The notes: a model not told the origin generated them from the sequence alone. 64,000 bases of DNA from Phlebotomus papatasi (GCF_024763615.1 NC_077222.1:15934001-15998000); one strand, 5' to 3'; positions 50,680 to 63,188 are shown, counted from the first letter of the stretch. Numbers and translations are program-made.

Positions 50680-51225
50680 TAAATTAGGTTTTAAAACATA
50701 TTAAAAACTTTTTTATCGAAATTTTATGTGGAAATGTTCTCGTCTTTACAAATAATTTTCAATTTTATAATATAAATAAGTTTTAATTGAAAATTCATCA
50801 AGCTATCTTTTAACAAATCGTTAAACCAGAAAAAAAACTATAATACCTATAATATTTACTTCTCGAAAAACGAATGAGAAATCGGATTATAAGATTTGTC
50901 TGACAATTTTTTATGTTAAATTTAACGAGTTTTTAACCTAAAAAGATTTCTTTTGAGATATATAATAATTTGAGAGTGAGATATAAAACAGCTAATCACG
51001 AAATTCTTTCAAGAAAAGCTATTCAGATCAGTGAGAACGTTTTTGTACCTTTTTGTCTAAATTCATTAAAATCGGTCCAGAAATGGTTCAAGGAATAGAA
51101 TTTACCAAAAAAAAAACATTTCCCAATTTTTTTTTGTTTTTACATTTAGGTTCAACAATTAGTTTTTGAACCTTAAGCTTCCAGTTCTTCAAAGCGGTTT
51201 TGCCATTGAGAAATGGTTTTGATCA
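50680..51225. other. Gene-free AT-rich spacer
   Basis: No gene or clear repeat seen. Confidence 0.4.
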
Positions 51226-51229
51226 AGCG

Positions 51230-51505
51230 CCTGGCGAGTTGGCTTTTTATATGGAGCTATTTGAAGCCAATTCCTAAATTGATCTCGGACTCAGCTCACA
51301 GTGCTCCGAGGAAAAAAATTATTTAAACAAAAATTTAGTATATTTATCCCTCCATACGAAAAGGTATCTTATAATATTCGGAAAAACTTCTCACTTTTTA
51401 AATATTTAGCATAACGATCACGAGTGCAGAAAAATTCCCATACGCATTTGTATGTGAAAGTAAGAAATTGGCTTCAACTTTGAAGGCCACTCGCCGGGGA
51501 CTAGG
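51230..51505. repeat. Weak foldback with TTGGCTTCAA words
   Basis: CTGGCGAGTTGGCTTTTTAT and TTTGAAGCCAATT near 51230-51275 face AATTGGCTTCAACTTTGAAG and CACTCGCCGGG at 51468-51500. The word ATTGGCTTCAACTTTGAAGG recurs at about 59281. It is an old, diverged element. Confidence 0.5.
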
Positions 51506-54158
51506 TTTTGATGCACCGAGAGCTTTGGCAGAAAATGGATATTTTCTCTTCTAGAAGGATTATACACTTAACCATCATTTTCTGAACAAATAGGAAATAA
51601 TATTATAAATTAAATATTTTCAGATATCTTGTATTTTTATAGTTATATTTAAATTTCTATAAAGAACTTTTAGATCAGTTTCTGTAATGGTCAAATTATT
51701 GATAAAATCTCTTAAAAAATATTGATTAGTCATAATATTTTTCCACAAATTGTGTGGTCTGATACTTCAGCGTTGAAACGGAATTCAGAAGGTCCGAAAT
51801 ACTTCTGGTTCATTCAGAAATATAGTTCATTGCTAGTCTTGCTGGTTGAACCATTAAAGTTTAATGGCACAGCAATCGACAGCAATAGTTGTAAACTATG
51901 CCACATTCAAATTCTTTTTAAGGTTAAGCCTAACATAACCTAAAATTTTTGAAATAAGTTTTTTACCCTTTTACTGAGAAACATCAAAAATTTAGTCATT
52001 TACGAAGCTTGGAATCGTACGAAACATGGATACTTTCTTCTACTATCGATAAGATAATAGTACTCAAAAGAAATTATTCCACTCCTGTGGTACATTTTGT
52101 ATTTTTTCGTATATTAAAAGGATTTCTTTCATAAATATTTTTGCCAATAATATCAAATGATTTGAAACATTTTCTTCCAGTTGTGGATGCTTTATGAAAA
52201 TAATATTTTTTAGCCTGAAGCATGAAATATATAGAAATTTTCTCTACTTAAGATATTTTCTTCACTAACCTGTTTGTTGAGGTTATTTTCTTTGTTGATA
52301 TTAGAAGAGATTTTGAGGTTAGATCGAATAATCAGAATGATGGATTTGAATAGAAACAGTATTTATAATTTTACAGTAATATTTATTCAATAAGTACTTG
52401 TTTGATTTGGTTAAATTAACATGTATTTTGTGCTGATTGCAGCGCATTTGTATAGAAAATCAAATGATTCGTCAATACCTTAAATAAAACTTCTACCTTT
52501 TCTCCTCATCCCTTAATTTATTTTTTCATTATTTCAAGTTTTTTTTTTATATGCCTAGAATGTACTGGTTTTCATCAGTTATGCTCAAATATATTTCCAT
52601 CTAAAATGAATAATCCTGTGGAAAGCAATTTAATTATTTCGTTTACATAGTTTTTTTCTTCACCTTGATTAAGATATTTTCTTTTTCTTTTAATATTTAT
52701 TGGTTATGTATTTCTTTTATGCTAGATTTTTCTTTTTTGTTCTCTTTATTTTTTTTTTTTTAGTAATAATAATGGAGAAGCTGTTTTCACTGTATTTCAT
52801 TTTGTAATAATCTCTTGCTTATTATAATTTGTATCATTTCTCTTAGATAAAATTCCAAATGAAACTTTTTTTCTTATTTTATACTTCCTTTTTTTTATGA
52901 ATGAAGCGATTTTTTTAATAGGTTTAAAAGACTCCTGGCGACTATTTTATTTGCTGAAATATTTTCCTATTTGATTCTATGGTCTTTAGGATGTCTCAGT
53001 GGTTTTTTTTGTCATTTATAAAAAGGGGAATAAATTAATTGCTCTCATTACACATTTTTCTTATTTGCATTTAAAATCTTATCAATTTCTTTTTCTGGTT
53101 TAGCTCTCTGAAGGGAGGAAAATTAGGTAAAATTTCTCATGATATGATTTCAGTCAAAAAGTTGTTTATATTTTTCTTTCTTTATTTCTCATATTGATAT
53201 TCGATATGTACCTTTATTTATCCTTTTACCTATTTCTTAAGAACATACAATGCTGTCGAAAAAAAATTGTTCAATCATACGGCAGATTCTAATTCCTTGT
53301 CGTTTTTTTGTTGGTTAAGATTGTTTGGTTTTGTGAAAAATTCTGATACGCAAACATCGTTGGGCGGATTTTTATCTTTTAAGTCAAAACATATCCTCTT
53401 TATTGCCATTATCCAGAATTCAGAATTTTTCCAACACCTCCACACGCAGGTAAACCATATACTCCATTCTTGTACTTAAATTGATCTCTTTCAGGTAAAT
53501 AAATTAACATTTAAATTTGTTTATCTCTAAACAGGAATATTTTAATATTATAAGTGCATTTATTGATGTACTGTTTTTGTTGTATATTTCTCCATTTATT
53601 ATGTTTTTTTTATTACTTAAAAACTATTTCAATGATTCTGATTCAGTTTTTAGGGAAATTTTGCTTATCTGTGGAATATTGCAAAAGTTATTTTTACTCT
53701 TTTCCTACTGATAAATGTTCTCTTTCTCTTATTTGACCAAGAGGTTATGTTGGAATAAATGTTAGGTTATATTGAACTTAACCTCAAAAATGTAAATTTA
53801 TTTTACTCAAAATTCTTGTTCATTTCTTGTGAATAAAGTATTATTCACATGAAATTAACTATTTAATTTAATCTTGTCTAATTTTCCGAAGCTTTCAAAG
53901 CTTTTAATAAAATATTTAGGGAGATAAATATTTTATCAAATGCAGAAAATGCACAATTGAATGATTTTAGAAAATTAGAAAACGAATTGACTTGGTTTTC
54001 TGGTAATTCCTTGCATTTAACACTTATTTGACTTTAAAAGGTTATCTTTTGGAGGTTAGAATTTTATGAATTTCATTCGGATATTAACTCATTCATCAAT
54101 ACTAGAAATACTGAGGAGGAATGCTTATATTTTTGAATTAGTTCTTTACGTTCTTAAT
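51506..54158 (+). other. Gene-free, T-rich on the + strand
   Basis: Long runs of T with few G, densest at 52500-53720. Short frames here are hydrophobic by composition and show no family. GAGGTTA/TAACCTC words start here (52287, 52314, 53741, 53783). CACACGCAG followed by GTAAAC at about 53450 looks like a donor site, without a supporting exon. Confidence 0.4.
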
Positions 54159-54418
54159 GGCCTCTATTGGGAGCCATTTTCGACAAAAAATACTTTTTTG
54201 AAGGATATTTCGTCTAATGTCAAAATTGTGTCAAAAACATTTTTTAACGAAGATTGCTTCCAATGCGTAGAAGCCTTTAAGGCCTCTACATATTGGGAGC
54301 AATTTTCGTCAAAAATTGTATTTTTGACAGAATTTTGACGTTTCTGCTTACAGCACTGCAGCCAATTTCCTTCAAAAAAGCAATTTTTGACGAAAATTGT
54401 TCTCAATGTGTAGACATC
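54159..54418. repeat. Two adjacent family B MITEs
   Basis: Copy 5 (54159-54279, GGCCTCTATTGGGAGCCATT ... TTGCTTCCAATGCGTAGAAGCC) is followed directly by copy 6 (54281-54418, GGCCTCTACATATTGGGAGC ... TGTTCTCAATGTGTAGACA). Copy 5 is more diverged. Confidence 0.8.
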
Positions 54419-54426
54419 TTTACAGA

Positions 54427-54668
54427 TTAACACTAAACCTACCGACCATTTTTGGTCGCTTTTCTGTCAAATGACATACCGCGGTAGGGTAGGATACTCA
54501 ACAAATTTGTCTTGAAAAAGAATATAAAATTAAAATTTAAACACTGAAAAATATATTACATGCGTATTTTAGGAAATTCATAAATTTTGATAGTGACATT
54601 GTACGGTTTAAATATGTGTTAATTTTAAACCGGTCAATGTGACCGGGTCTTGGTAGGTTTAGTATTAA
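54427..54668. repeat. TTAA-type MITE G, copy 3
   Basis: TTAACACTAAACCTACCGAC at the left is mirrored by GGTCTTGGTAGGTTTAGTAT followed by TAA at the right; TTAA is at both ends. It begins within ten bases of a family B element. Confidence 0.85.
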
Positions 54669-55204
54669 TAAACGATTCTTTTTAAAAAGAAAATAGTTTT
54701 TAAGCTATTATGAGAGTGTGGGGAACCGCTGTCCACATATGTCTTAACAGACAATGAATTTAAATTCTCTACATTAATTCCTTACAAAACTTGATGAATT
54801 TAGATTGTGTAACTGTACAGGAAAACAAATTGGTGACCAGAATTAAAATCAAGAAAGACAATGAAGGAAAATATTATGAAAATTGAAGCGGTGTCGGACT
54901 TTCTGTCCGGCATTATAAACAAAAACTTTGAACGATCTTCCGCAAAGCGAGAAAAGAACAACGAAATGTATTTCCATCTTTGTCGGGCTATTTAACCCCA
55001 GTAATTGAAAGAGAAAAATAATAAAATTCCTAAACTTACTTTTTGTAAATATTTAAAAATTGTAAGGTTATAATGTGTTTTTTTTAAAACAAAAAAAGAC
55101 GTTATTTCGATTTATTTAATGACAGTTGCAATGGGTAGTTTGAGAATTTCAAGATTTTTCAAAAAGTGCGAAAATCGACGTAAAGTTTAATTCAAAGGGA
55201 TAAC

Positions 55205-55361
55205 CCGAAAGTAGTCGTTGGGTTGGAGAAGGTTCAGCTCAGAATAAAAATCCTTCTTTTCTCAGAGCAACTAAAGAAAGTGCGTAGAGCACCGAAAGCT
55301 CTGGAAAAAAAGGATTTTTATTCTGGGAAGAACCTTGTCCTATCCGACGACTACTATTCCT
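55205..55361. repeat. Relative of foldback U
   Basis: CAGCTCAGAATAAAAATCCT at about 55238 is mirrored by AGGATTTTTATTCTGGGAAG at about 55311. The core CCGAAAGCTCTGG is the inverse of CCAGAGCTTTCGG-like sequence in element U. Confidence 0.65.
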
Positions 55362-58300
55362 ATGTAGTCTATGTAGGCTATTCATTTGAATCAAGATTTT
55401 TACTAATCCTAACCTGAACTTAACCTAGCTTAAGGTTATACAGTCTGCTTAGTAAGAGCGTAACCGCCATAAATGGCAGTTGACTGGAAAAACCGTGCTA
55501 ATTCTATATGTGAACCGATAGATGTCATCATTAATGTGAATGCTTTGTCATATATTCAGTTGACATTGAATTCTAACCTCAAAAATATGTTATCCACTAT
55601 GACATGAGTTCACAATACGCGTCGCTCTAAAAGGCTCATTTCCTCGGTATTCACAGAAACAAATTTTTAATTTCTTTAAGTGGAACCCAACCCAATTGCT
55701 ATTAAAACATGATATTTTATCATTCGAAGTTGTCTCTTTGTGCATAACCTCAAATATTGAGGCATAATTGAGAAAAAATCGTTAAGCCAAAATATGGACA
55801 AAATGACAGTTTTGCGTAAACGCTTAGTCACTATTAATTGGCTATTGCATACACCAGATGCCAATTCTATTAAAAATGTGAGGTTATGTATTAAGCACAT
55901 GGTTCAAGGAAATAGAGTGTACGTTTCAAGGGATCTGACAGGATGAATTCGTCTCATTTCGAGGTCTTGACTGAAAAAGGTTGTAAATTTAGTGGAGCCT
56001 CAGAGAGGCAAGGGCCGTTATCAATCATGATGGTGACTGGATAGTGGTAAAGTATCTTGGTCTTCAATGAGTCGGCATTTCAATGTACTATTTTTTTTTA
56101 CTAAACAGACTGTATATAGCATAACCTCACATTGCGGAATAACTTTTAAAGAAATATTTTAAATAAAATATTCTATTCCTAACCTTAAAGTCTGTAATAC
56201 ATTGGCCTTTTCTTGTATAGATAATTAAAGAAAACTGTTTAAGGATACCAGAAAACCTGTCAAAACACCTTACAGAAATAATTAAATAAATAAAAATGAA
56301 ACAAATATCGCCTTAGGATTTTTCATCGACAAATCGTATTTTGAGGTTAAGTTCAACATTTCTACTTCTAAAATAATCTCTTGGACAAATAGTGGAATAA
56401 GGCTCAAAGCAAACAACTTAAGGACCTACTTCCATGAAAATTTCATACTAAAAAATTCAAAATTTGAGGTTAGTAAAAATGTGAGGTTAGTTTGAAGTCA
56501 TGTTTCAAAAAAAATGTGAAAGATTTTCATGAAAATTGATCCCCTAATTGCCAATAAATCCTCCAATATCTCATTCAATCTTAATTTGCCAATTAGTTAT
56601 CGTAGAAGAGTGCAAAAATATCCAAATGAGAGATTCCTTCTGAGGAATATTTCAACGACTAGAATAATTGAATTTTTAATTTCTTTCAAAAATCGATAAA
56701 ATTAATTGTATTCCTCCTGTGAATTCCTTGAAAAATTCACGAAAACTGGAAAAAATTAGTGGTTTAAAATGTTGATAAAATTCACTTTACATTTAATTTA
56801 CCTTTTAAAATGTGTATTTTATTATCTGTAAAATACCTTATTTGTCTTTTTTCTTTTGCTTTCATCTCCAAAGGGGAGGCTGTCTACTCTCTTTTTTCTT
56901 CATCCTTTTTTTCTTAGTTTTATTGGGTACGCATCAAAAAGTGGAATTAAGTGGATTGTTCATCATTTCATTAGGAAAAATTTAAATATTACACATCTGT
57001 CTTTAGCAATATATTCAAAGTTTTTTTCTTGTTTACTTTTTTTCTTATTTTCTTTACTTAATATGAATTAGTAGAAAATTCAATGAAATTGTTTCTTTTA
57101 CTATTTCAATAGGCACGTACCCTTTTTCCTCATTTTTTCTTTTTAATAAATTTGTATCTCAAATGTCTAGAGAAGTTTGTGATTTCTTTTTCTTGACGGT
57201 TTTTCATTATTTTTTTTTACTTATTTATTTATTCAAATTATTCAAATTCATTTCTATTTTTTATTAAGATTGTTTTTCCTATGGACACTAACTGTATGCT
57301 TTCTCAAAATCTCTCAGCATTTGTCAAACTACTTTTTGTCGCAATCTAACTCACTCAGATTCACTTCACATACTCAATTCCTTTTCGTGCTTTGCAAAAA
57401 GATGCTTTTTCATCAATTTTTTTTTTTATTTTGTGCTTTTTTGGGCAAGAGATTTGTCATTGGGAGTGAGGTTAGAGAAATAAAAACGCAATGAAAAATC
57501 ATGCTTAGAAGAAACACTTATCAATAATGGGTAATAATTTTAAGAAAAAAATCATTTTTAATTAAATTAAAAGAAATTTGAGTTTAAAGTATACTGATTT
57601 TATAGGTCACACTAGGTTATTTTTACCAGTATTTAATCTGCAAATTGCAGAGAGGTTATGTATAAACATAACCTAACCTTGCAAAATAAGACATAAATTT
57701 TTCTATAATTAAATGTTTTTGTTTACGAATGAATTATTTTAAAATAACAGTTTAATTTTAAAATTAAAAAAAAAACTTTTTAAAAGTCCTCTATACATCA
57801 GATAAAATATGCACTGCATTTTTGAGGTTACGTTAGATATAACCTAAAATACAAATAAGATAATGAGGCTCATTATTATTAGTAAAAACTTCTGAAAATA
57901 TGCTTGGTAATCCTATTTCAAAGAGTAGTATTTTATAACTCAAAAAAGTTTTTTGTATTTTATTTTCAAAAATGTTTTAAAATAATAAATCATGAAAAAT
58001 AGGAAAATTTAATTAGTACAACATAAAGTGTGCTAAAAGACAGAAACTATTTACAAAATATATCATGGATTCCAAAAGTTTGAGGTTAAGTTAAGTCTAA
58101 CCTTAAAAATGCAAGATATATTTTATTATTGATAGATCTTTTGTAATTTGATATCGAATAGAACTTTAATTCACGTATTTGAGACAAAAATGAAATTGAT
58201 GCTTAAATTTTAGGAGCTTTGAATTTAAATTAAATCAAATTCTAACCCCAAAAACAGAAGATCCTTTCTTTTTTACATTTTGAGAACCTATTGTTAAATT

Positions 58301-58635
58301 AGTGACAAAAAAGTATTACTGATTGAGGTTAGGTAACCCCAAAAAGTTTCTCGAAAATACATAAATTATAAATTTATTTATATTTTGTTTGATAAATATT
58401 TTGATGAAATAAAAGATTTCACGTACATATGTGAAACTCTAACTATTTCTTCTATATAAAAAAACTTGATATGTAACACCAATTTGAGGTTAGAAAGTGT
58501 ATGTTTTGTAAAAAGTACAAGAGCACACAAGCAAGAATTGTTTTTGTGTATAGGAAAAAGTTTAAAATAATGTTGAAGTTTGTATGTAATTGTTAGAATA
58601 ACAAATAGGTTAGGAACATTGATTTACTAAATATG
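55362..58635 (+). other. Gene-free region with GAGGTTA/TAACCTC words
   Basis: No gene is recognised. TAACCTCA and TGAGGTTA words recur every 50-300 bp, sometimes paired head to head (57650: GAGGTTATGTATAAACATAA followed by CCTAACC). A T-rich block lies at 56800-57500. Confidence 0.45.
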
Positions 58636-58777
58636 TCGTCGGTTGCGTCTACCTTTGTCGTATCTGCATTTCTTTTGTGTTAGCATTTCACACAAGAAGG
58701 GACGTCTCTATTGTAGCTTACACCGAATGCAGACACAAAACAAATGCAGATACGACAAAGGTAGACGCAACCGACGA
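58636..58777. repeat. Near-perfect 142-bp hairpin
   Basis: TCGTCGGTTGCGTCTACCTT (continuing TGTCGTATCTGCATTT) is mirrored by AAGGTAGACGCAACCGACGA. The arms are about 52 bp with very few mismatches and a loop of about 35 bp. No target duplication longer than a few bases is seen. It is a young small MITE or a structured RNA gene. Confidence 0.85.
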
Positions 58778-59527
58778 TGTATCTTTGAGGTTATGTAATC
58801 TTCATTAAAATGTAACATTTGAAAAGTTAGAATTTTTCCACATACAAAGTCTGAAAAATCAAGCTTATAGTATGCTTTTGATGCATTGAAAAGAATTAAA
58901 TGATCATTTTCTTGGTTTAAAATTTTAATTTCATTTTGTCATTCGCCTTGTTTCCTGATTTTGTCACTTTTGGTTTTATTTTATTTTCGACTGAATTATA
59001 CATCAAAACTGTCTTTAGTATGGAAGATAATATTAAGAAATTATGAAATGTGATAGTAAATAATCTAATTAAGAACTTGTTGCGGAATTTAAGGTTATTT
59101 ATATCCTATCCTCGAAAAAAATATCAAAGCACAATGTACGATGTAATTATTATTTTAAAAAAATGTTAAAATTATTTTTGGAAAGATAAATCTTGTCAGA
59201 CTCCTCAAAAAATTTTAAAATAAGCACAAATAAATTTGAGGTTTTAAATAAATTTGAAATTGGCTACAAATAAATTTGAAATTGGCTTCAACTTTGAAGG
59301 ACACTCGCCGGGAAATATGTTTGTACATATTAAGGTCCAGTTTCATTTTAAAAATAGAAAAAACCCCATTTCAAAGGAACTCTAATTCAAAGATACTCAA
59401 TTCAAAGGAGGACTACTTCTTACTAAACCTGTTTATATGAAATTTGAGGTTATATTTGACTTAACCTCGAAAAAATTTTTCAATAGCGTTAAGGTGAAAA
59501 TAAATCGACAGATTATGGTTTTCTATA
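58778..59527. other. Gene-free spacer
   Basis: AT-rich with several GAGGTTA words; no gene. Confidence 0.4.
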
Positions 59528-59863
59528 CAGTCGAGTTCCTCAAATTTGAACTCCTCAAATTTGAACGACGGTTGAGTTCAAAACGTAAAATTTGAGGTTA
59601 TGTGAAGAAATTTTTGCGGGGAATCTGAATCAGAAATATTTTTCTCTGGTGTTTTCTCATTATTATCGTATTCTACTTCCGCAACAAATTCCATTCATTT
59701 AACAATAAATTACATTGATATTTTCTCTAAAGTTATTTATCTTAATTTAGGGAAAGTGAATTTTATATGAATTCCGTTACGTTTTTGAGAATATTGTTCA
59801 AATTTGAGGACTGAGAAATGTCATCTACACCCCCCAAATGTTCAAATTTGAGGAACTCTACTG
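59528..59863. repeat. TA-flanked MITE O
   Basis: CAGTCGAGTTCCTCAAATTT at the left is mirrored by AAATTTGAGGAACTCTACTG at the right, with TA at 59526-59527 and 59864-59865. Its outer ten bases are close to those of N and of the element at 15337. Confidence 0.85.
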
Positions 59864-59869
59864 TAATTG

Positions 59870-60720
59870 GGAAATTTAGGAAACTGTGTTGAGTTCTAAT
59901 TGAAATTCTTGTTATAACCTTAAATATTTGTCAAATCTCAGTCGTTATCGCAGTAACTTTTTCAGACTACATCTGCACAATAAATTACTGATAAAAATCG
60001 TATCTGGGAAGCAAAATAAATATGACACGAGATTAGACTAATGTTTTTTCAGGCATTTTGTTTTTTGAGGTTATACTTAACATAACCTGAATTTTCAATC
60101 TTACTTAACCTTACTTTTTGCAAGAAAATTTCCCTTGCCGTTACAGGGTTTGAATTCTGAAGAAATTAATGTGAGAAATACCCGTCTTTGAAATCGTCTG
60201 TTGTAAATGTTTAGTAAAGTTTCTACAAAAAGTATCATGTGATATTCTCACATAACCTAAGAATTCACATAAAAGTTTTTGCGAAAGCTTCATAAACTCC
60301 TTACAAAAGGTGATCTCAAGAGCAGTGAATTTATAACGTAAGTAACTCACTATCTCAGAATTCATACACCGGGCTTCTTTTTTTCTTGAAATTTGCAATT
60401 CTAAAAATAATTTATTTAAAATGTAATAAATTTATTGTATAAAAGTTCCACTAGAAGAGTTTATAGTAAGAATAATGGGATCTTAGCTATTTCAGTTAAC
60501 GACAACGTGGCTTTCAGACTGAAGGTTTAGCCCTAGGTATAGAAATTCTATCCAAAAAACAATTTTACTGATCTAATGCTTCTGGTTTGATATGAAATTT
60601 CTTTCTTTTTCTCTATTTTTTTCTTCTTTTCACAGTTTCTTGTCATTTTTTTGGTCCTTTCTTTTTAATTTCTTTCTTTTTGAAATCTTTTTTACTTTTT
60701 CTTTTTCTCACAACTGTAAT
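59870..60720. other. Gene-free spacer
   Basis: AT-rich with paired TGAGGTTA/CATAACC words (60066) and a T/C-rich tract at 60595-60715. No gene. Confidence 0.4.
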
Positions 60721-60722
60721 TT

Positions 60723-60856
60723 CGTCTACACTTTAGTAGAATTTTTTTTTTAAAAAATGCCTTTTTAAAAAAATTCTGACGTTTCTTCCTATAAGGATAG
60801 GAGAAATTTTCTTTAAAAAGGCATTTTTTAAAAATTTCTACTAGTGTGTAGACGCC
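60723..60856. repeat. Family B MITE, TTTTTAAA-type copy
   Basis: CGTCTACACTTTAGTAGAAT at the left is mirrored by TTTCTACTAGTGTGTAGACG at the right. The interior word GGAGAAATTTTCTTTAAAAA is shared with 1191 and 34801. Confidence 0.8.
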
Positions 60857-62274
60857 ATTAAGAGGGATGACCCTATTGTTGTGATGCAATAAATATTGTT
60901 ATTGTTATTGTTAAATTAGAGAAGTTAAGCCAAATCGCTGAACCTTAAGTCTGAAGATTGTATGAAGCAGATGATTTGTTTTTTTTTTGTAGGTTAGGTT
61001 TAACATAACCTCATTAAGTGATAATTAAAGAGGTGTTTCCGGGTTTTTCTGTGACTGATAGTGCAAAGCGATGAAAAGGTTCAAGACAAATCTATTCCCC
61101 AGAACAGCACCCTTAATTCTCTAAATAGACTGGGATTGAAATTTTTTTTTTGAGGAGAGGTTATAGCGTGAAATTCGCCGAGGATTGAAGGGGACATTAC
61201 AAAATTCAAATGATGCCTCTTGTACAAAAATTGTGTTGTTGAAAAAGCTCGAGGATGGGGAAAAAAGTTTGGGAGAAAGAGTTGAAATTTTCGCAGAAGA
61301 TTGTTTTTTTATCAATTGCTCAAAGTCATTCATTCTTCCACTCTTCTCACACACCATTCGAGGATTTAATCCTAACCACTAACATTGTCTTTTTTGTTTT
61401 CTTACAAATTGTATGAATTGAGAAAAAATGAGGAGAATAAATTAATCAAAATTTTATATACACAGAATTTTTTTTATAGGAAATTTCTCTGTAGTTTTTT
61501 TTTCTTTAAATATTCTTTTCATGTAAATTGTCTTTTCAGTGTAAAAATATGTTTCTCTTTTCTTTTTTTTTTTGTTTCTTCTATTCTTCTTAAAAATTTA
61601 ACCATCTTTAAATAGCTTAATTTCAGGGAAACTTTGCAATTATCTGAAATTACGATAAATCCTTCATTTTTTTTTTGTTTTATATTCTTTCAATTTCATT
61701 TCATTTTCTATTTAGTTTATTCAGCGGTATCACACGTGACGAAATTCAGGGAAATCATCATGATTTCTCTTTGGTTTCAATTTCATATTCATTTTTTAAG
61801 ATACAAAAATATATATAGATTTCTCATCAATACTGACAAATTTATTTTTCAAATTTATTTTTTTCTATGATAAGTATTAATTTTTCTTTTATAGTTTTTA
61901 GATATACCTTTCAACAATTTCTCAGCATGGTACTTTTTTTGTTGGATTTTCATTCTCAATACAATTACAAATGTTATTGGTAGATTTTTATTTAGGTGTC
62001 TTACACATTTTTTTTTACATTTATTCGCAAGAACTATTAATGCCCTTCATTTGAAAATTCTTTTCAAACCCAATTTGCCGTCTGCGTTGTCTCCTTCGGG
62101 AACATTTTTGTGCTAAAGTGTGCGTACATCGTACATATTTATTTTATTATTTTTACTACTTACTATCTTTTTTTTATCAATTATTTTTTTCACTAAAATC
62201 CGCCTAAAACTTCTGGTTGGCTGTTCTATTATTTCTTTTATTCTAAATTGTTATTTCCTCCTGTTTTTTTTCAG
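60857..62274 (+). other. Gene-free, T-rich on the + strand
   Basis: Long T runs from 61380 on. A GC-richer patch at 62060-62115 is open in several frames on both strands for 15-25 codons without a recognisable family. Confidence 0.4.
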
Positions 62275-62311
62275 AAGAAAAGAACAACTAAAAAGAATGC
62301 TGAGGAATTAA
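62275..62311 (+). other. Possible 3'-terminal coding exon
   Basis: A strong acceptor (CCTCCTGTTTTTTTTCAG, ending 62274) precedes a basic stretch RKEQLKRMLRN and a TAA stop. AATAAA follows at 62340-62345. If real, it would be the last exon of a + strand gene with long T-rich introns. No partner exon was found, so this may be chance. Confidence 0.2.
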
Positions 62312-62349
62312 TTCAGTTTGTTTTTTTCTGTTTAGCAGAAATAAAGCTC

Positions 62350-63185
62350 GTTAAATGTATCTTGTTTTATTTATTTTGTAAATTTGACCTAAACACTGCA
62401 AATTTAATGCTAGATTTCTTTTTACATGCAACAAAATCCACTATTTTCTTTTATTTTAGCAACTATTTCTTCTGCTAAATTTCAAAAAACTACCTGCGGT
62501 TTGTTCTAAAAGAGCTTTTCTATAAGACTTTCCCATTTAATCCCGGTGTTCCTAAACAAATTGTCCTTTCTTTTCAAAATTCCTAGAGAGACTATTTTAT
62601 CTTAAGCGATTATCTTTTTTTTTACATTCATTTTACACATTTATACAGGTATTTTTTCTTTTGAAGAATTCTTCTCGTATAAGTTTTCTGTTTTTTTTAT
62701 TTTTTATTTTCAATATATTGTACATTTATACAATTATACCATGCACTTAACATTTAGGCTAAAGTTATTGTTTATTATTCATCTCTTTTTTTAATATTTA
62801 TATTTTATTTTAAATCTTAATTTAGGATAAATTTTCGTTTGTCAACGCTCCAAATTGGCGGGAGTGTTTTATTATAGTGAAAATTGGGCAGTAGGTTCTT
62901 TTATTTTTGTTTTTTTTTTCTTGTTTGAATAAAAATTTATTGATAGACGACCTGCGTCTGTATTAGAAACTAGTCAGACACTCTAAATTAGAGATAACTC
63001 TCGGGAAATCACTCTCTAACTACGCTAACAAAGTAATTGCTTCAATTCATCAAATGCCAATTCAATTAAACCAATCATCAGAGTTGGAGTGTTCTAGATT
63101 GAGAATGAGTCATGAATTTTTCGCATTTATTTACCAATTGTATTCGCAATATAAATATTTATGAAGAATGCTTTAAAAATTATGC
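62350..63185 (+). other. Gene-free, T-rich spacer
   Basis: T-rich to about 62960, then ordinary AT-rich DNA. No gene or repeat recognised. Confidence 0.4.
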
Positions 63186-63188
63186 CTA

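Noticed and set aside
56856..57494. Hydrophobic 71- and 74-codon frames
   Set aside because: They are T-rich tracts that translate as Phe/Leu runs; there is no gene context.
51900..61200. TTAGG-type telomeric repeats suggested by GGTTAGG words
   Set aside because: The words are dispersed, not tandem, and the shared core is GAGGTTA rather than TTAGG.
62060..62115. GC-richer patch open in several frames on both strands
   Set aside because: Frames are only 15-25 codons, no splice site has a proper pyrimidine tract on the minus strand, and no family is recognised.
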